From: Macrostomum hystrix
Lineage: Eukaryota > Platyhelminthes > Macrostomidae
Reading direction: 5' to 3'
Assembly: GCA_950097015.1 (NCBI GenBank)
Contig: CATNEN010000007.1
Span: forward strand, 1,798,001 to 1,862,000
DNA length: 64,000 bases
Numbering within the stretch: position 1 is the stretch's first letter; each line of letters begins with the position of its first letter. The position numbers and the translations under genes are program-made. The notes under the pieces were generated by a model that saw only the letters and a program-made list of their open reading frames with translations, was not told where the DNA came from and did not search any database. Shown here piece by piece: positions 11,826 to 24,015 of this stretch.

Positions 11826-13292
11826 ATGACGGGCTGCGCCAGGAAGCGAAAGGCAGCGAAAGCAGCCGGGCAATGTTGGCCGAAGAGAATGAGGCCAGGA
11901 TTCGACAAGCTGCTCAGTATGAGTGGGACGCAATGCGATAAACGTAGGCGCAGACGAGAGAATACTGTCCATCATGTCCAGCACTCAGGGCTGCATTTTA
12001 ATCATTTCCATGACAGAATTCACGATCAACAGGTGACTCAGAATCCTGATCCTGACCAGCCATGTCAACGACATTCAGGTCAGCATCATGACTATCAGCA
12101 TGACCATCAACATGACTATCAGCATGACCATCAACATGACTATCAGCATGACTATCAGCATGACTATCAGCATGACCATCAACATGACTATCAGCATGAC
12201 CATCAACATGACTATCAGCATGACCATCAACATGACTATCAGCATGACCATCAGCATGACAAGCATCATAACCATCAACAGAACTATCAACATGACCAAC
12301 AAAATGACCAGCATCATGACTATCAACATGACCAGCATTATGACCATCAACATGACCAGCATCAAGATAGTCGACATGACCAGAATCATGACAACGAGCA
12401 TGACCAGAATCATGACAATCAGCATGACCAGAATCATGACAAGCAGCATGATCAGAATCATGACAAGCAGCATGACCAGAATCAATATTTCGCACCACAT
12501 CGCGGCCAGCAGCAGCGAAGGCGCAGCCGTCGCAACCACCAGCTGCTGCTGCTGGCGCTGACCTGCAGTCTGCAGCGCCCCTCCAGCGTTGCGGCCTGCG
12601 GCCGGCAGCCGGCTCGGGTGCAGGTGCCGCCAGCCGAGTTCTTCGCCCAAGAAGCCGAGCCGCAGGTTCGCCAGGTGCCGTGCAGCCTGACTGGCGATCG
12701 GTTCTATTGCGACAACGGCGGCTCCTGCCTCATCACCGTCCGTTGGTCGCCTGGCCAAAATCGGGTCGAGCAGAAAATTGATCGGCCGCACTGCCGCTGC
12801 CAGCCCGGCTTTCGGGGCGTCAACTGCGAACTCATCGACCTGCTGCCGTCCTCGCTGGATCTGGGCCCAGCTGCGGCCGCCTCGGTGGCCACTCTCGCCG
12901 CCTTGCTTGGCATGCTTCTGGCAGCTGTCCTGCTGTACATCTGCTGCTGCAGGGACTTGATGCCGCCGACAACGCATCAGCGCCGACAACCAGCGGCAGG
13001 TGAGGCCCTGTCTCAGCAGCCAGAAGCGTCACTGACGGAGCCTCTGAGTGGCTATTTGTGCAGCGGTGTTTGCCACGACGGCAGCCGCGGCGGCATACAC
13101 GCGCCCGTCTCCCTGGCCCTGATCGGCACGCCGGCCCGACTGTCTATGGTAAATCGTGGCTGGGGTCGGCTGGCCTTCGATCGCGACTCAATCGATTTGT
13201 TCATCGACGAAGATTTTGAAGCCACTGAGCTGCAGCCGCCCGACGATCTGGTGACACCGATGACCGTTGACACCGTCCTGCTGGCGGGCTAG
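11826..13292 (+). CDS. Membrane-anchored EGF-like domain protein
   Basis: A single EGF-like module lies at 12681-12827, with Cys spacing C-x8-C-x5-C-x21-C-x-C-x8-C (CRCQPGFRGVNC at its end). It is followed at once by a hydrophobic segment (about 12871-12950, ending LLAAVLLYICCC) and a tail of about 110 residues. This is the layout of transmembrane EGF-family ligands, but the C3-C4 loop is long. The N-terminus is uncertain. In-frame ATGs are 11826, 11889 and 11919, and a short hydrophobic run (LLLLALTC) precedes the EGF module. A His/Asp/Gln-rich repeat (12085-12485) is open in frame. It is also bounded by a good donor (CAG|GTGACT at 12031/12032) and a possible acceptor (GCGGCCAG|CAG near 12510), both phase 0. 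It could therefore be a spliced intron, as in neighbouring genes. Family identity is not certain. Confidence 0.62.
   Translation: MTGCARKRKAAKAAGQCWPKRMRPGFDKLLSMSGTQCDKRRRRRENTVHHVQHSGLHFNHFHDRIHDQQVTQNPDPDQPCQRHSGQHHDYQHDHQHDYQHDHQHDYQHDYQHDYQHDHQHDYQHDHQHDYQHDHQHDYQHDHQHDKHHNHQQNYQHDQQNDQHHDYQHDQHYDHQHDQHQDSRHDQNHDNEHDQNHDNQHDQNHDKQHDQNHDKQHDQNQYFAPHRGQQQRRRSRRNHQLLLLALTCSLQRPSSVAACGRQPARVQVPPAEFFAQEAEPQVRQVPCSLTGDRFYCDNGGSCLITVRWSPGQNRVEQKIDRPHCRCQPGFRGVNCELIDLLPSSLDLGPAAAASVATLAALLGMLLAAVLLYICCCRDLMPPTTHQRRQPAAGEALSQQPEASLTEPLSGYLCSGVCHDGSRGGIHAPVSLALIGTPARLSMVNRGWGRLAFDRDSIDLFIDEDFEATELQPPDDLVTPMTVDTVLLAG
12085..12485. repeat. 12/24-bp minisatellite within the EGF-like gene
   Basis: Units CATGACTATCAG and CATGACCATCAA alternate. 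The array is open in several frames on both strands. In the gene frame it would encode His-Asp-Tyr-Gln and His-Asp-His-Gln repeats. It may be coding or intronic (see the EGF-like gene entry). Confidence 0.92.
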
Positions 13293-13475
13293 TAGGAGTT
13301 GCTCGTATTTAAACAAAAAGCACCGCGCTTAGGTCCTCCTGTTTTGTCGATTACTGTAGACAATTAAGTGTAATTAAGCTGATTTTTTGGGTATTTTTTT
13401 ATAATAGCACACTAACAGTAGAATGACCACGGGCTATTTGAAATTCCCACTGCCTACTTCACGATAACTCCCGAT

Positions 13476-13703
13476 AGACCTTGTCGAAGACCTTGTCGAA
13501 GACCTTGTCGAAGACCTTGTCGAAGACCTTGTTGAAGACCTTGTCGAAGACCTTGTCTAAGACCTTGTCGAAGACCTTGTCGAAGACCTTGTCGAAGACC
13601 TTGTCGAAGACCTTGTCGAAGACCTTGTCGAAGACCTTGTCGAAGACCTTGTCGAAGACCTTGTCGAAGACCTTGTCGAAGACCTTGTCGAAGACCTTGT
13701 CGA
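13476..13703. repeat. 12-bp minisatellite downstream of the EGF-like gene
   Basis: About 19 near-perfect tandem copies of GACCTTGTCGAA, starting about 180 bp after the stop codon, possibly in the 3' UTR. It is open in two frames, but only as a repeat translation. Confidence 0.95.
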
Positions 13704-15586
13704 ATTTAGCGAGCAGAAAAATTTTACCTATATTGTTGGTTTTTGCCATCAAAGAACCACAACAACCATAAACCACCAAACGTTGAGTATCTTGACAATG
13801 TCGATGTTTTTTTGTTCTGGAAATTGTTTAGTCGGATTAGCCCGTGTTCTGGACTTTCATGACGATTGTTTGAATATTTTTGGAGATATGGATTTAGTAG
13901 ATGCGCGACAGAAAAAAATGCGGATTTTTAAATACCTTTGCGGGCCTTCTACTGTTAAAGGTACTTTGTGCTATGTTTTGTTAAAATGGTAATTTAATAC
14001 AAGCTCGGTAGCTAAATTAATTATTAATTTCACTGCTTTTAAGCAAACTTTGGCTTGCTTCTAGGGTGGGAATGAAACCAGGTGGGGAGGTCAGGAAGAT
14101 AGGGGAGGCAGATATCAGGTAAACTTGAGCTGAGCGCCAGAAAGGAAAGATTGAGATGGAGTGCAGAGAGAAATATGCTGTGCACTGAGTTACTGACAAG
14201 AAAAATATTATTTCCTATTTTTGCGACAAAAGCAGGTGGATATTCAATAATTAACTGTGAACTTATCCAGCCGTTAACTACTTGACTAAAGTAATATAAA
14301 TTTTCGTAATAAATTATTGTACTTATCCTGCAGCTGCAGATATTTGCTAGTCGGGCAATCATTCCGATCAAAATATCATTTTTAATAGTTTTCTAATAGT
14401 GATGATCACAAATTGTGATTTTAATTCGTAAATTGATATGCTTGATTGTCCATGTTTTAACTAGAATGCTAAATTAATTTGCACTTTTATTTTTTAGTTA
14501 TACTGTCAATTTGTTTTAATTTAGCTAGTTTAATTATCTCGTTCTTAGAAATAAATTTACAAATTCAGTCACGCATAAAGCCCTCTTTGATTTATAAATA
14601 AGGAATGTCATTTGGAGAGACTAAAAATGTGATTTAATTTTTTTAATAAGAATTCTTTAAATAATAATTAAGGATAATTCATGAATTAATAATAATTCAG
14701 TTTATATCTAAGAATTTTGTGAATCAATGCAAATTCGTTAAATCAATATAAAGTATGTAAATCGACAAGAATTCAGCTTATCATGAAGAATTAAAAAATG
14801 TATCTGAATTCGTGAATCATAAAAAATCGTGAACCAATAAAGATAAGAATTCTGTGAATTTAGAACTCAGTTAATTGGGTTCAATTTAATGACAAATTTT
14901 ACAATATTTCGATAAACTAATGATTAAACAAATTGGGATTTCAATAAATCAGAAATTCCTATTTATCCTAGAGAAATCCTGAAAAGTCGCAACAGATGGT
15001 GACTCGGAGAATTATAATTGGTTAGTTGGGGATGCAGGCGGCACAGTGTGCTATTTTTAGAACCGATTGCGCAATCGCCGCTCTCGGATTGACCAGAAAC
15101 CGCAGCCAGAATTCTGCCCGGGCGGAGAAGGCAAACTCGAGAGGATCGGTGAGCCGAACGATAAGATTTTCCCATCAATTTCCCAGGAGTATTAATCCCA
15201 CTGGGGCTGGGGACACAAAGAAGGCGAGGCCCGGGCTGAGGGCGAGAGTGAAATGCTAAAAATAGGCCACAGGATGATTGATGGACGGACGGAGATTGGG
15301 GCTGGAAGCAGCAATACTAGTATATATAGTATAATTACTAATGATTAGTGACGTACACTATCGAATAACAGGAGAGAGATTCTAAAAGACTTCTCTAAGT
15401 CGAGCTTTATGATTCTACCCCTTTGCTTGCGGTCGAGTTCAATATCTAAAATATTTACGAGAATACAGGAGAGAGAGGGAGGGAAGGTAGATGAGATAGA
15501 ATGAGACTGGAGAGACGCTACAGAATAGAAAACTCGGCAGAACTGCACAGAGAGATCATTTAGAGCTATGCCGCTGCGTCTCACAA
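13704..15586. other. Intergenic, no gene seen
   Basis: AT-rich with short dispersed AATTC-type motifs around 14600-14900, then a GC-richer patch (about 15030-15260). No frame here has an ATG plus recognisable protein features. I see nothing I can name. Confidence 0.5.
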
Positions 15587-16205
15587 TGCATGAATAGATG
15601 CCGAATGCTAATTTAGCTCAAATATGATAACTAGTCTACAGAGGGCAGTCAGCAGTCTACGGAGGGCAGGCATGCATGGATAGATGCCGAATGCTAATTT
15701 AGCTCAAATATAATAACTAGTCTACAGAGGGCAGTCAGCAGTCTACGGAGGGCAGGCATGCATGGATAGATGCCGAATGCTAATTTAGCTCAAATATGAT
15801 AACTAGTCTACAGAGGGCAGTCAGCAGTCTACGGAGGGCAGGCATGCATGGATAGATGCCGAATGCTAATTTAGCTCAAATATGATAACTAGTCTACAGA
15901 GGGCAGTCAGCAGTCTACGGAGGGCAGGCATGCATGGATAGATGCCGAATGCTAATTTAGCTCAAATATGATAACTAGTCTACAGAGGGCAGTCAGCAGT
16001 CTACGGAGGGCAGGCATGCATGGATAGATGCCGAATGCTAATTTAGCTCAAATATGATAACTAGTCTACAGAGGGCAGTCAGCAGTCTACGGAGGGCAGG
16101 CATGCATGGATAGATGCCGAATGCTAATTTAGCTCAAATATGATAACTAGTCTACAGAGGGCAGTCAGCAGTCTACGGAGGGCAGGCATGCACGGATAGA
16201 TGCTG
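15587..16205. repeat. 86-bp tandem repeat, about 7 copies
   Basis: The unit begins ATGCATGGATAGATGCCGAA and contains TAACTAGTCTACAGAGGGCA and CAGTCTACGGAGGGCAGGC. Copies are almost identical (for example a single TATGATAAC versus TATAATAAC difference), which points to recent amplification. Confidence 0.95.
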
Positions 16206-16479
16206 CTGGCTGATCGAATGCTATACTGAATTGGCCATGAATGATAGTGGAAGTCTCCGATATAACAGGAACCCGCTCACAATTAGCATAAGTACTGCAT
16301 TTGCATTGCAAGAATATTATATATCCTCATTTATTCCAAAAATCCGATTTCATTTCAAATCAGATCAAACAAACAACTATTTATTTGAATCAACAAAGAG
16401 AGTCCGAATAACTATTGATTAAATAAGCATTCTTAAATTGCTTCATGAATGGGAACCAAACCTTAACCAGTTCTATTTT

Positions 16480-17930
16480 TCTTAAATCCGCCCCTCACAC
16501 AGTTCTATTAAGAGGAATCCGCCCCCTCAACTACTATCCTAATTGTAATCCGCCCCCCTCACCTACTATCCTAATTGTAATCCGCCCCCCTCACCTACTG
16601 TCCTAATTGGAATCCGCCCCCTCACCTACTATCCTAATTGGAATCCGCCCCCTCAACTACTATCCTAATTGGAATCCGCCCCCTCACCTACTATCCTAAT
16701 TGTAATCCGCCCCCCTCACTTACTATCCTAATTGGAATCCGCCCCCTCACCCATTGGCCTGATCGGAATCCGCCCCCTCACCTACTATCCTAATTGGAAT
16801 CCGCCCCCTCACCCATTGGCCTGATCGGAATCCGCCCCCTCACCTACTATCCTAATTGGAATCTACCCTCTCACCTACTATCCTAATTGGAATCCGCCCC
16901 CTCACCCATTGGCCTGATCGGAATCCGCCCCCTCACCTACTATCCTAATTGGAATCCGCCCCCTCACCCATTGGCCTGATCGGAATCCGCCCCCTCACCT
17001 ACTATCCTAATTGGAATCTACCCTCTCACCTACTATCCTAATTGGAATCCGCCCCCTCACCCATTGGCCTGATCGGAATCCGCCCCCTCACCTACTATCC
17101 TAATTGGAATCCGCCCACTCACCCATTGTCCTGATCGGAATCCGCCCCCTCACCTACTATCCTAATTGGAATCCGCCTCCTCACCTACTATCCTAATTGG
17201 AATCCGCCCCCTCACCTACTATCCTAATTGGAATCCGCCCCCTCACCTACTATCCTAATTGGAATCCGCCCCCTCACCTACTATCCTAATTGGAATCCGC
17301 CCCCTCTCCTACTATCCTAATTGGAATCCACCCTCTCACCTACTATCCTAATTGTAATCCGCCCCCTCACTTACTATCCTAATTGAAATCCGCCCCCTCA
17401 CCCATTGGCCTGATCGGAATCCGCCCCCTCACCCATTATCCTAATTGGAATCTACCCTCTCACCTACTATCCTAATTGGAATCCGCCCCCTCACCTACTA
17501 TCCTAATTGGAATCCGCCCCCTCACCTACTATCCTAATTGGAATCCGCCCACTCACCCATTGTCCTGATCGGAATCCGCCCCCTCACCTACTATCCTAAT
17601 TGGAATCCGCCTCCTCACCTACTATCCTAATTGGAATCCGCCCCCTCACCTACTATCCTAATTGGAATCCGCCCCCTCACCTACTATCCTAATTGGAATC
17701 CGCCCCCTCACCTACTATCCTAATTGGAATCCGCCCCCTCTCCTACTATCCTAATTGAAATCCACCCTCTCACCTACTATCCTAATTGTAATCCGCCCCC
17801 TCACTTACTATCCTAATTGAAATCCGCCCCCTCACCCATTGGCCTGATCGGAATCCGCCCCCTCACCCATTGGCCTGATCAGAATCCGCCCCCTCACCCA
17901 TTGGCCTGATCGGAATCCGCCCATCAACCG
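16480..17930. repeat. About 31-bp minisatellite with higher-order structure
   Basis: Roughly 46 copies of a unit containing CCTACTATCCTAATTGGAAT then CCGCCCCCTCA. A second type has CCCATTGGCCTGATCGG. The two types alternate in blocks that themselves repeat. It ends about 15 bp before the last exon of the minus-strand gene at 17947. Confidence 0.95.
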
Positions 17931-17946
17931 CTTCCGCGGTAAGTCA

Positions 17947-20900
17947 TCAGTCCTTAAGCTCGCAGGCAATCAGGTATTTGGGGCCGCCATAGGAGTCGCC
18001 AATTAGCGCCAGGAGCGCTCGACACTGGGAGTCGTAGACTAGACTGAACGGACGCAAATTGGCTGTCTGGCAGTCCTGAGCAGCCATTCGGTCCTGCAGC
18101 GCATCCGGCAGGTAGAGCTCGGCTTTCATTGAAAATTTGGGCTGCAACGGCTTGCCCGGCTCTTTGGCCATTGTCTCGTCCGACAAATCGTAGGCGTAAA
18201 TCGATGACTCGGCCGGACTGCTGAGAAACAGGACGCCCCGACGGCCAGCAACATCAGCCGCTTTGGGAGCGCCTTGATCCCAGGCCAGGTAGCGATCGCC
18301 AGGTAGCCAGTATTTGCCGTAGCAGCGATTGAACGAGGACTGTAGGAATTTAAGTGTGGTTTTTGATGGGGAAAAATGTAATATCAGATGGGGAAGAATG
18401 TAAGATCGGATGGGGAAGAATGAAAGCTCGGATGGGGAAGAATGTAAGATCGGATGTGGAAAAATGTAAGATCGGATGTGGAAAAATGTAAGATCGGATG
18501 TGGAAAAATGTAAGATCGGATGTGGAAAAATGTAAGATCGGATGGGGAAGAATGTAGGATTGGATGGAGAAGAATGTAAGATCGGATGGGGAAGAATGTA
18601 AGATCGGATGGGGAGGAATGTAAGATCGGATGGGGAAGAATGTAGGATTGGATTGAGAAGAATGTAAGATTGGATTGAGAAGAATGTAAGATCGGATGGA
18701 GAAGAATGTAAGATCGGATGGGGAAGAATGTAAGATCGGATGTGGAAAAATGTAAGATCGGATGGGGAAGAATGTAAGATTGGATTGAGAAGAATGTAAG
18801 ATCGGATGGAGAAGAATGTAAGATCGGATGGAGAAGAATGTAAGATCGGATGGGGAAGAATGTAAGATCGGATGGGGAAGAATGTAAGATCGGATGGGGA
18901 AGAATGTAAGATCGGATGGGGAAGAATGTAAGATCAGATGAAGAAGAATGTAAGATCAGATGGGGAAGAATGTAAGATCGGATGTGGAAAAATGTAAGAT
19001 CGGATGTGGAAAAATGTAAGATCGGATGTGGAAAAATGTAAGATCGGATGGGGAAGAATGTAGGATTGGATGGAGAAGAATGTAAGATCGGATGGGGAAG
19101 AATGTAAGATCGGATGGGGAGGAATGTAAGATCGGATGGGGAAGAATGTAGGATTGGATTGAGAAGAATGTAAGATTGGATTGAGAAGAATGTAAGATCG
19201 GATTGAGAAGAATGTAAGATCGGATGGAGAAGAATGTAAGATCGGATGGAGAAGAATGTAAGATCGGATGGGGAAGAATGTAAGATCGGATGGGGAAGAA
19301 TGTAAGATCGGATGGGGAAGAATGTAAGATCGGATGGGGAAGAATGTAAGATCAGATGAAGAAGAATGTAAGATCAGATGGGGAAGAATGTAAGATCGGA
19401 TGTGGAAAAATGTAAGATCGGATGTGGAAAAATGTAAGATCGGATGTGGAAAAATGTAAGATCGGATGTGGAAAAATGTAAGATCGGATGGGGAAGAATG
19501 TAGGATTGGATGGAGAAGAATGTAAGATCGGATGGGGAAGAATGTAAGATCGGATGGGGAAGAATGTAAGATCGGATGGGGAAGAATTTAAGATTGGATG
19601 GGGAAGAATTAAGGATCGGATGGGGAAGAATTAAGGATCGGATGGGGAAGAATTAAGGATCGGATAGGGAAGAATTAAGGATCGGATGGGGAAGAATTAA
19701 GGATCGGATGGGGAGGAATGTAAGATCGGATGGGGAAGAATGTAAGATCGGATGGGGAAGAATGTAGGATTGGATGGAGAAGAATGTAAGATCGGATGGG
19801 GAAGAATGTAGGATTGGATGGAGAAGAATGTAAGATCGGATGTGGAAGAAAAACAAAAGGAATGGGAACGAATAAAAAATAGAGTGGGTGGAGAGCGAAA
19901 AATAGATCGGGGGTTGCACCGAAAACTGTTTGATGAAGTGAAAGTGCGGAGCAGAACTGGAGAACTAACAGAGCATACCGCCCTGCCTTTGCAGTCCGCC
20001 AAAAAACTCTAGGAATGGTGAGTATATGCAAGTACACGCAATTAGTGCCTGTCAGTCAGGTGAGGGCAGAGCAAATACCCCTAGTCTATGGGAAGGAAAC
20101 GAGAATAGGCCAATGCAATGGGAAGACAAATTTTGTGTCTTTACGTACATTACATATAGTTGGGGTTCTTATATGCTTAGAAGCTGGATCGCTTTGATTC
20201 TAGTTCTTTTTTCGATTCAATTCATCAGAGTGCTCTGATTCATCTAGACTGTTTCATCCAATCAGAGTGCTCTGATTCATCTAGACTGTTTCATCCAATC
20301 AGAGTGCTCTGATTCATCTAGACTGTTTCATCCAATCAGAGTGCTCTGATTCATCTAGACTGTTTCATCCAATCAGAGTGCTCTTATTCATCTAGACTGT
20401 TTCATCCAATCAGAGTGCTCTTATTCATCTAGACTGTTTCATCCAATCAGAGTGCTCTTATTCATCTAGACTGTTTCATCCAATCAGAGTGCTCTGATTC
20501 ATCTAGACTGTTTCATCCAATCAGAGTGCTCTGATTCATCTAGACTGTTTCATCCAATCAGAGTGCTCTGATTCAACTAGACTGTTTCATCCAATCAGAG
20601 TGCTCTGATTCATCTAGACTATTGCATCCAATCAGAGTGCTCTGATTCATCTAGACTATTGCGTTCAATCAGAGTGCTCACATTTATCTAGACTGTTTCA
20701 TCCAATCAGAGTGCTCACATTTATCTAGACTGTTTCATCCAATCAGAGTGCTCACATTCATCTAGACTGTTTCCTACAATCAAAGTGCTCACATTCATCT
20801 AGACTGTTTCATCCAATCAGAGTGCTCACATTCATCTAGACTGTTTCATCCAATCAGAGTGCTCACATTAATCTAGACTGTTTCATCCAATCAGAGTGCT

Positions 20901-23563
20901 CACATTCATCTAGACTGTTTCATCCAATCAGAGTGCTCTTATTCATCTAGACTGTTTCATCCAATCAGAGTGCTCTTATTCATCTAGACTGTTTCATCCA
21001 ATCAGAGTGCTCTGATTCATCTAGACTGTTTCATCCAATCAGAGTGCTCTGATTCATCTAGACTGTTTCATCCAATCAGAGTGCTCTGATTCAACTAGAC
21101 TGTTTCATCCAATCAGAGTGCTCTGATTCATCTAGACTATTGCATCCAATCAGAGTGCTCTGATTCATCTAGACTATTGCGTTCAATCAGAGTGCTCACA
21201 TTTATCTAGACTGTTTCATCCAATCAGAGTGCTCACATTTATCTAGACTGTTTCATCCAATCAGAGTGCTCACATTCATCTAGACTGTTTCATCCAATCA
21301 GAGTGCTCACATTCATCTAGACTGTTTCATCCAATCAGAGTGCTCTTATTCATCTAGACTGTTTCATCCAATCAGAGTGCTCACATTAATCTAGACTGTT
21401 TCATCCAATCAGAGTGCTCACATTCATCTAGACTGTTTCCTACAATCAGAGTGCTCACATTAATCTAGACTGTTTCCTACAATCAGAGTGCTCACATTAA
21501 TCTACTGCTTCCCTAAGCCAGAGTGCTCAGCTTAATCGATTTTTTCATTTTCTCTCACCTGTTTTCCTCCGTCAACTTTTCGCCGCTCCGTCAAGCGCTT
21601 CGGCAGCGGTCTCTCCGGCTTCTCCAGCACCGGCGTCCAAACCTTCTGGTGTGCGCTGAGGCACACAGCAGCGCAGTTCTCAGGGAAGGCGGGGCTGCCG
21701 TAGGATTTGGTGATGACCGGGTAGCCAGCCGCCATAATCACATCCCACGGGTGCAAGTTCTCTAGCACAGTGCACATTGCAGAATTGTTCTTGCGAATCA
21801 GGCTGCAAATTATCGGATGGCTGCTCAATCTGAGCTCCTGGGAGGATGGCTGCTCAATCTGAGAATCTGGGAGGATGGCTGCTCAATCTGAGCTCCTGGG
21901 AGGATGACTGCTCAATCTGAGCTCCTGGGAGGATGACTGCTCAATCTGAGCTCCTGGGAGGATGGCTGCTCAATCTGAGAATCTGGGAGGATGGCTGCTC
22001 AATCTGAGCTCCTGGGAGGATGACTGCTCAATCTGAGCTCCTGGGAGGATGGCTGCTCAATCTGAGAATCTGGGAGGATGGCTGCTCAATCTGAGCATCT
22101 GGGAGGATGGCTGCTCAATCTGAGAATCTGGGAGGGTGGCTGCTCAATCTGAGCATCTGGGAGGATGGCTGCTCAATCTGAGCATCTGGGAGGATGGCTG
22201 CTCAATCTGAGCTCCTCGGATGATGACTGCTCAATTTGAGCTCCTCGAATGATGACTGCTCAATCTGAGCTCCTCGGATGATGACTGCTTAATCTGAGCA
22301 TCTGGGAGGATGACTGCTCAATCTGAGCATCTGGGAGGATGGCTGCTCAATCTGAGAATCTGGGAGGATGGCTGCTCAATCTGAGCATCTGGGAGGATGG
22401 CTGCTCAATCTGAGAATCTGGGAGGATGGCTGCTCAATCTGAGCATCTGGGAGGATGGCTGCTCAATCTGAGCATCTGGGAGGATGGCTGCTCAATCTGA
22501 GCATCTGGGAGAATGGCTGCTCAATCTGAGCTCCTCGGATGATGACTGCTCAATCTGAGCATCTGGGAGAATGGCTGCTCAATCTGAGCTCCTCGGATGA
22601 TGACTGCTTAATCTGAGCATCTGGGAGGATGACAGCTCAATCTGAGCATCTGGGAGAATGGCTGCTCAATCTGAGCTCCTCGGATGATGACTGCTCAATT
22701 TGAGCTCCTCGAATGATGACTGCTCAATCTGAGCTCCTCGGATGATGACTGCTTAATCTGAGCATCTGGGAGGATGACTGCTCAATCTGAGCATCTGGGA
22801 GGATGACTGCTCAATCTGAGAATCTGGGAGAATGGCTGCTCAATCTGAGCTCCTCGGATGATGACTGCTCAATCTGAGCTCCTCGGATGATGACTGCTCA
22901 ATCTGAGCATCTGGGAGGATGACTGCTCAATCTGAGCATCTGGGAGGATGACTGCTCAATCTGAGAATCTGGGAGGATGACTGCTCAATCTGAGAATCTG
23001 GGAGGATGACTGATCAATCTGAGCATCTGGGAGGATGGCTGCTCAATCTGAGCTCTCAGGAGGATGGCTAATTTCTACCCACTACTGCTCAGGCTTTTAG
23101 TAGTACATGTGGCAAATATAAGTCACCTGAGAGCGCAGGCGTTCCTCATGTAGGGCCAATTGTATCGAACCAGCAGCTCCTGCTGATAATCAATCAGGTA
23201 TACAAAATTGTCTCGCCGCTCAACAGCAAAGAACTCGTGCTCGCCCATTGTGCTGGCCAATGGGGCGCCAGTGCCGGCATCAACCAGGTGGCATTTCCTG
23301 TCCGAGCCGGTGACCAACAGTTTGCAGCCGGATTTGCCGCAGAATTTCACCTGCCGAGGCCGATACCTGGTAACTAGCTGTGGCGTCAGATCCGCCTTAA
23401 ACTGCAGGTTGGAGTTCGAGTCCAGCGAAAATAACTCGGCCCTGTTGGAGTTGTAGATGAGCAGGCCGCCAGATTGGGGCTCGATTGCTAACCACCTGGG
23501 CTCCACGCTAGAGTAGGGTAGGCTTTGGATACTATTAATGCTCCAAATGCTGTGCGGAGCCAT
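17947..23563 (-). CDS. Uncharacterised protein, possible beta-propeller (3 exons)
   Basis: Exons on the minus strand: 23563-23127, 21802-21559, 18339-17947. Junctions are GT-AG and phases agree (phase 2, then phase 0), giving 357 residues ending in ELKD and a TGA. I do not recognise the family. The sequence has repeating segments of beta-strand character: RWLAIEPQSGGLLIYNSN, CKLLVTGSDRKCHLVDAG, NFVYLIDYQQELLVRY, and RGVLFLSSPAESSIYAYDLS. These look like blades of a WD-like or NHL-like propeller; that is inference. No signal peptide or membrane segment is seen. The ATG at 23563 is the first in frame. An AG lies shortly upstream (TTGCATAG), so a further 5' exon is possible. Both introns consist mostly of private minisatellites. 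Confidence 0.7.
18360..19850. repeat. 22-bp minisatellite in the propeller-like gene
   Basis: About 65 copies of GGAAGAATGTAAGATCGGAT plus GG. Variants are GTGGAAAAATG, GGATTGGATGGAG and AAGGATCGG. Blocks of variants recur about 490 bp apart (near 18541 and 19031), so there is a higher-order unit. The array lies within the intron 18340-21558. Confidence 0.94.
20215..21525. repeat. About 37-bp minisatellite in the same intron
   Basis: About 35 copies of a unit built from TTCATCTAGACTGTTTCATC and CAATCAGAGTGCTCTGA. Variants are CTTATT, CACATT and TATTGC. Marker variants (TCAACTAG, GCGTTCAATC) recur roughly 520 bp apart, again a higher-order repeat. It ends close to the acceptor-side exon at 21559. 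Confidence 0.94.
21830..23060. repeat. About 27-bp minisatellite in intron 1 of the propeller-like gene
   Basis: About 45 copies of GGATGGCTGCTCAATCTGAG plus CATCTGGGA or CTCCTGGGA. Subtypes include GATGACTGCTCAA and CTCCTCGGATGATG. It fills most of the intron 21803-23126. Confidence 0.94.
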
Positions 23564-23590
23564 GCGGTTCGCGGCTATGCAAAATCTCAA

Positions 23591-24015
23591 TTAGAAGCTA
23601 ATTAATCAGCTCACTTAATCAGGCAGGTATATTGATTTAGCTTAATGAGTGACTTCCGATGTGCACATTATAAACACCTTAAAGCAGACGGAAAACATTA
23701 TGTCTATGGGAGTTCTTATACAAAATGTCCACCATTATGCTGCGCTACATGACACGGGGTCTATCTATTCTTACACGTTTGTTTTAGCTCGCTATTATAG
23801 AGCGAGTGAACATTATTGTACCATGACTACGTGGCTATCGGGCGGGCTGATATTCGATTATTGCCATAGACGATGTCATTTTGGCCCGAAAAGTTGGGCC
23901 GATAATGGATTATTTTTGTGTATTTTAACGTATTTCAACAAAATAAACAAAACATCCAACAAAGCAGTTAGAGTCCAGAGCCAAAGCCTAATTTCGCAAA
24001 GCGACCTTTTTGCAC
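23591..24015. other. 5' flank of the propeller-like gene and 3' flank of the recombinase gene
   Basis: No supportable gene. A short hairpin, AGCTCGCTATTATAGAGCGAG, lies near 23787. The piece may include one end of the Crypton-type element, but I could not define a boundary. Confidence 0.35.
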
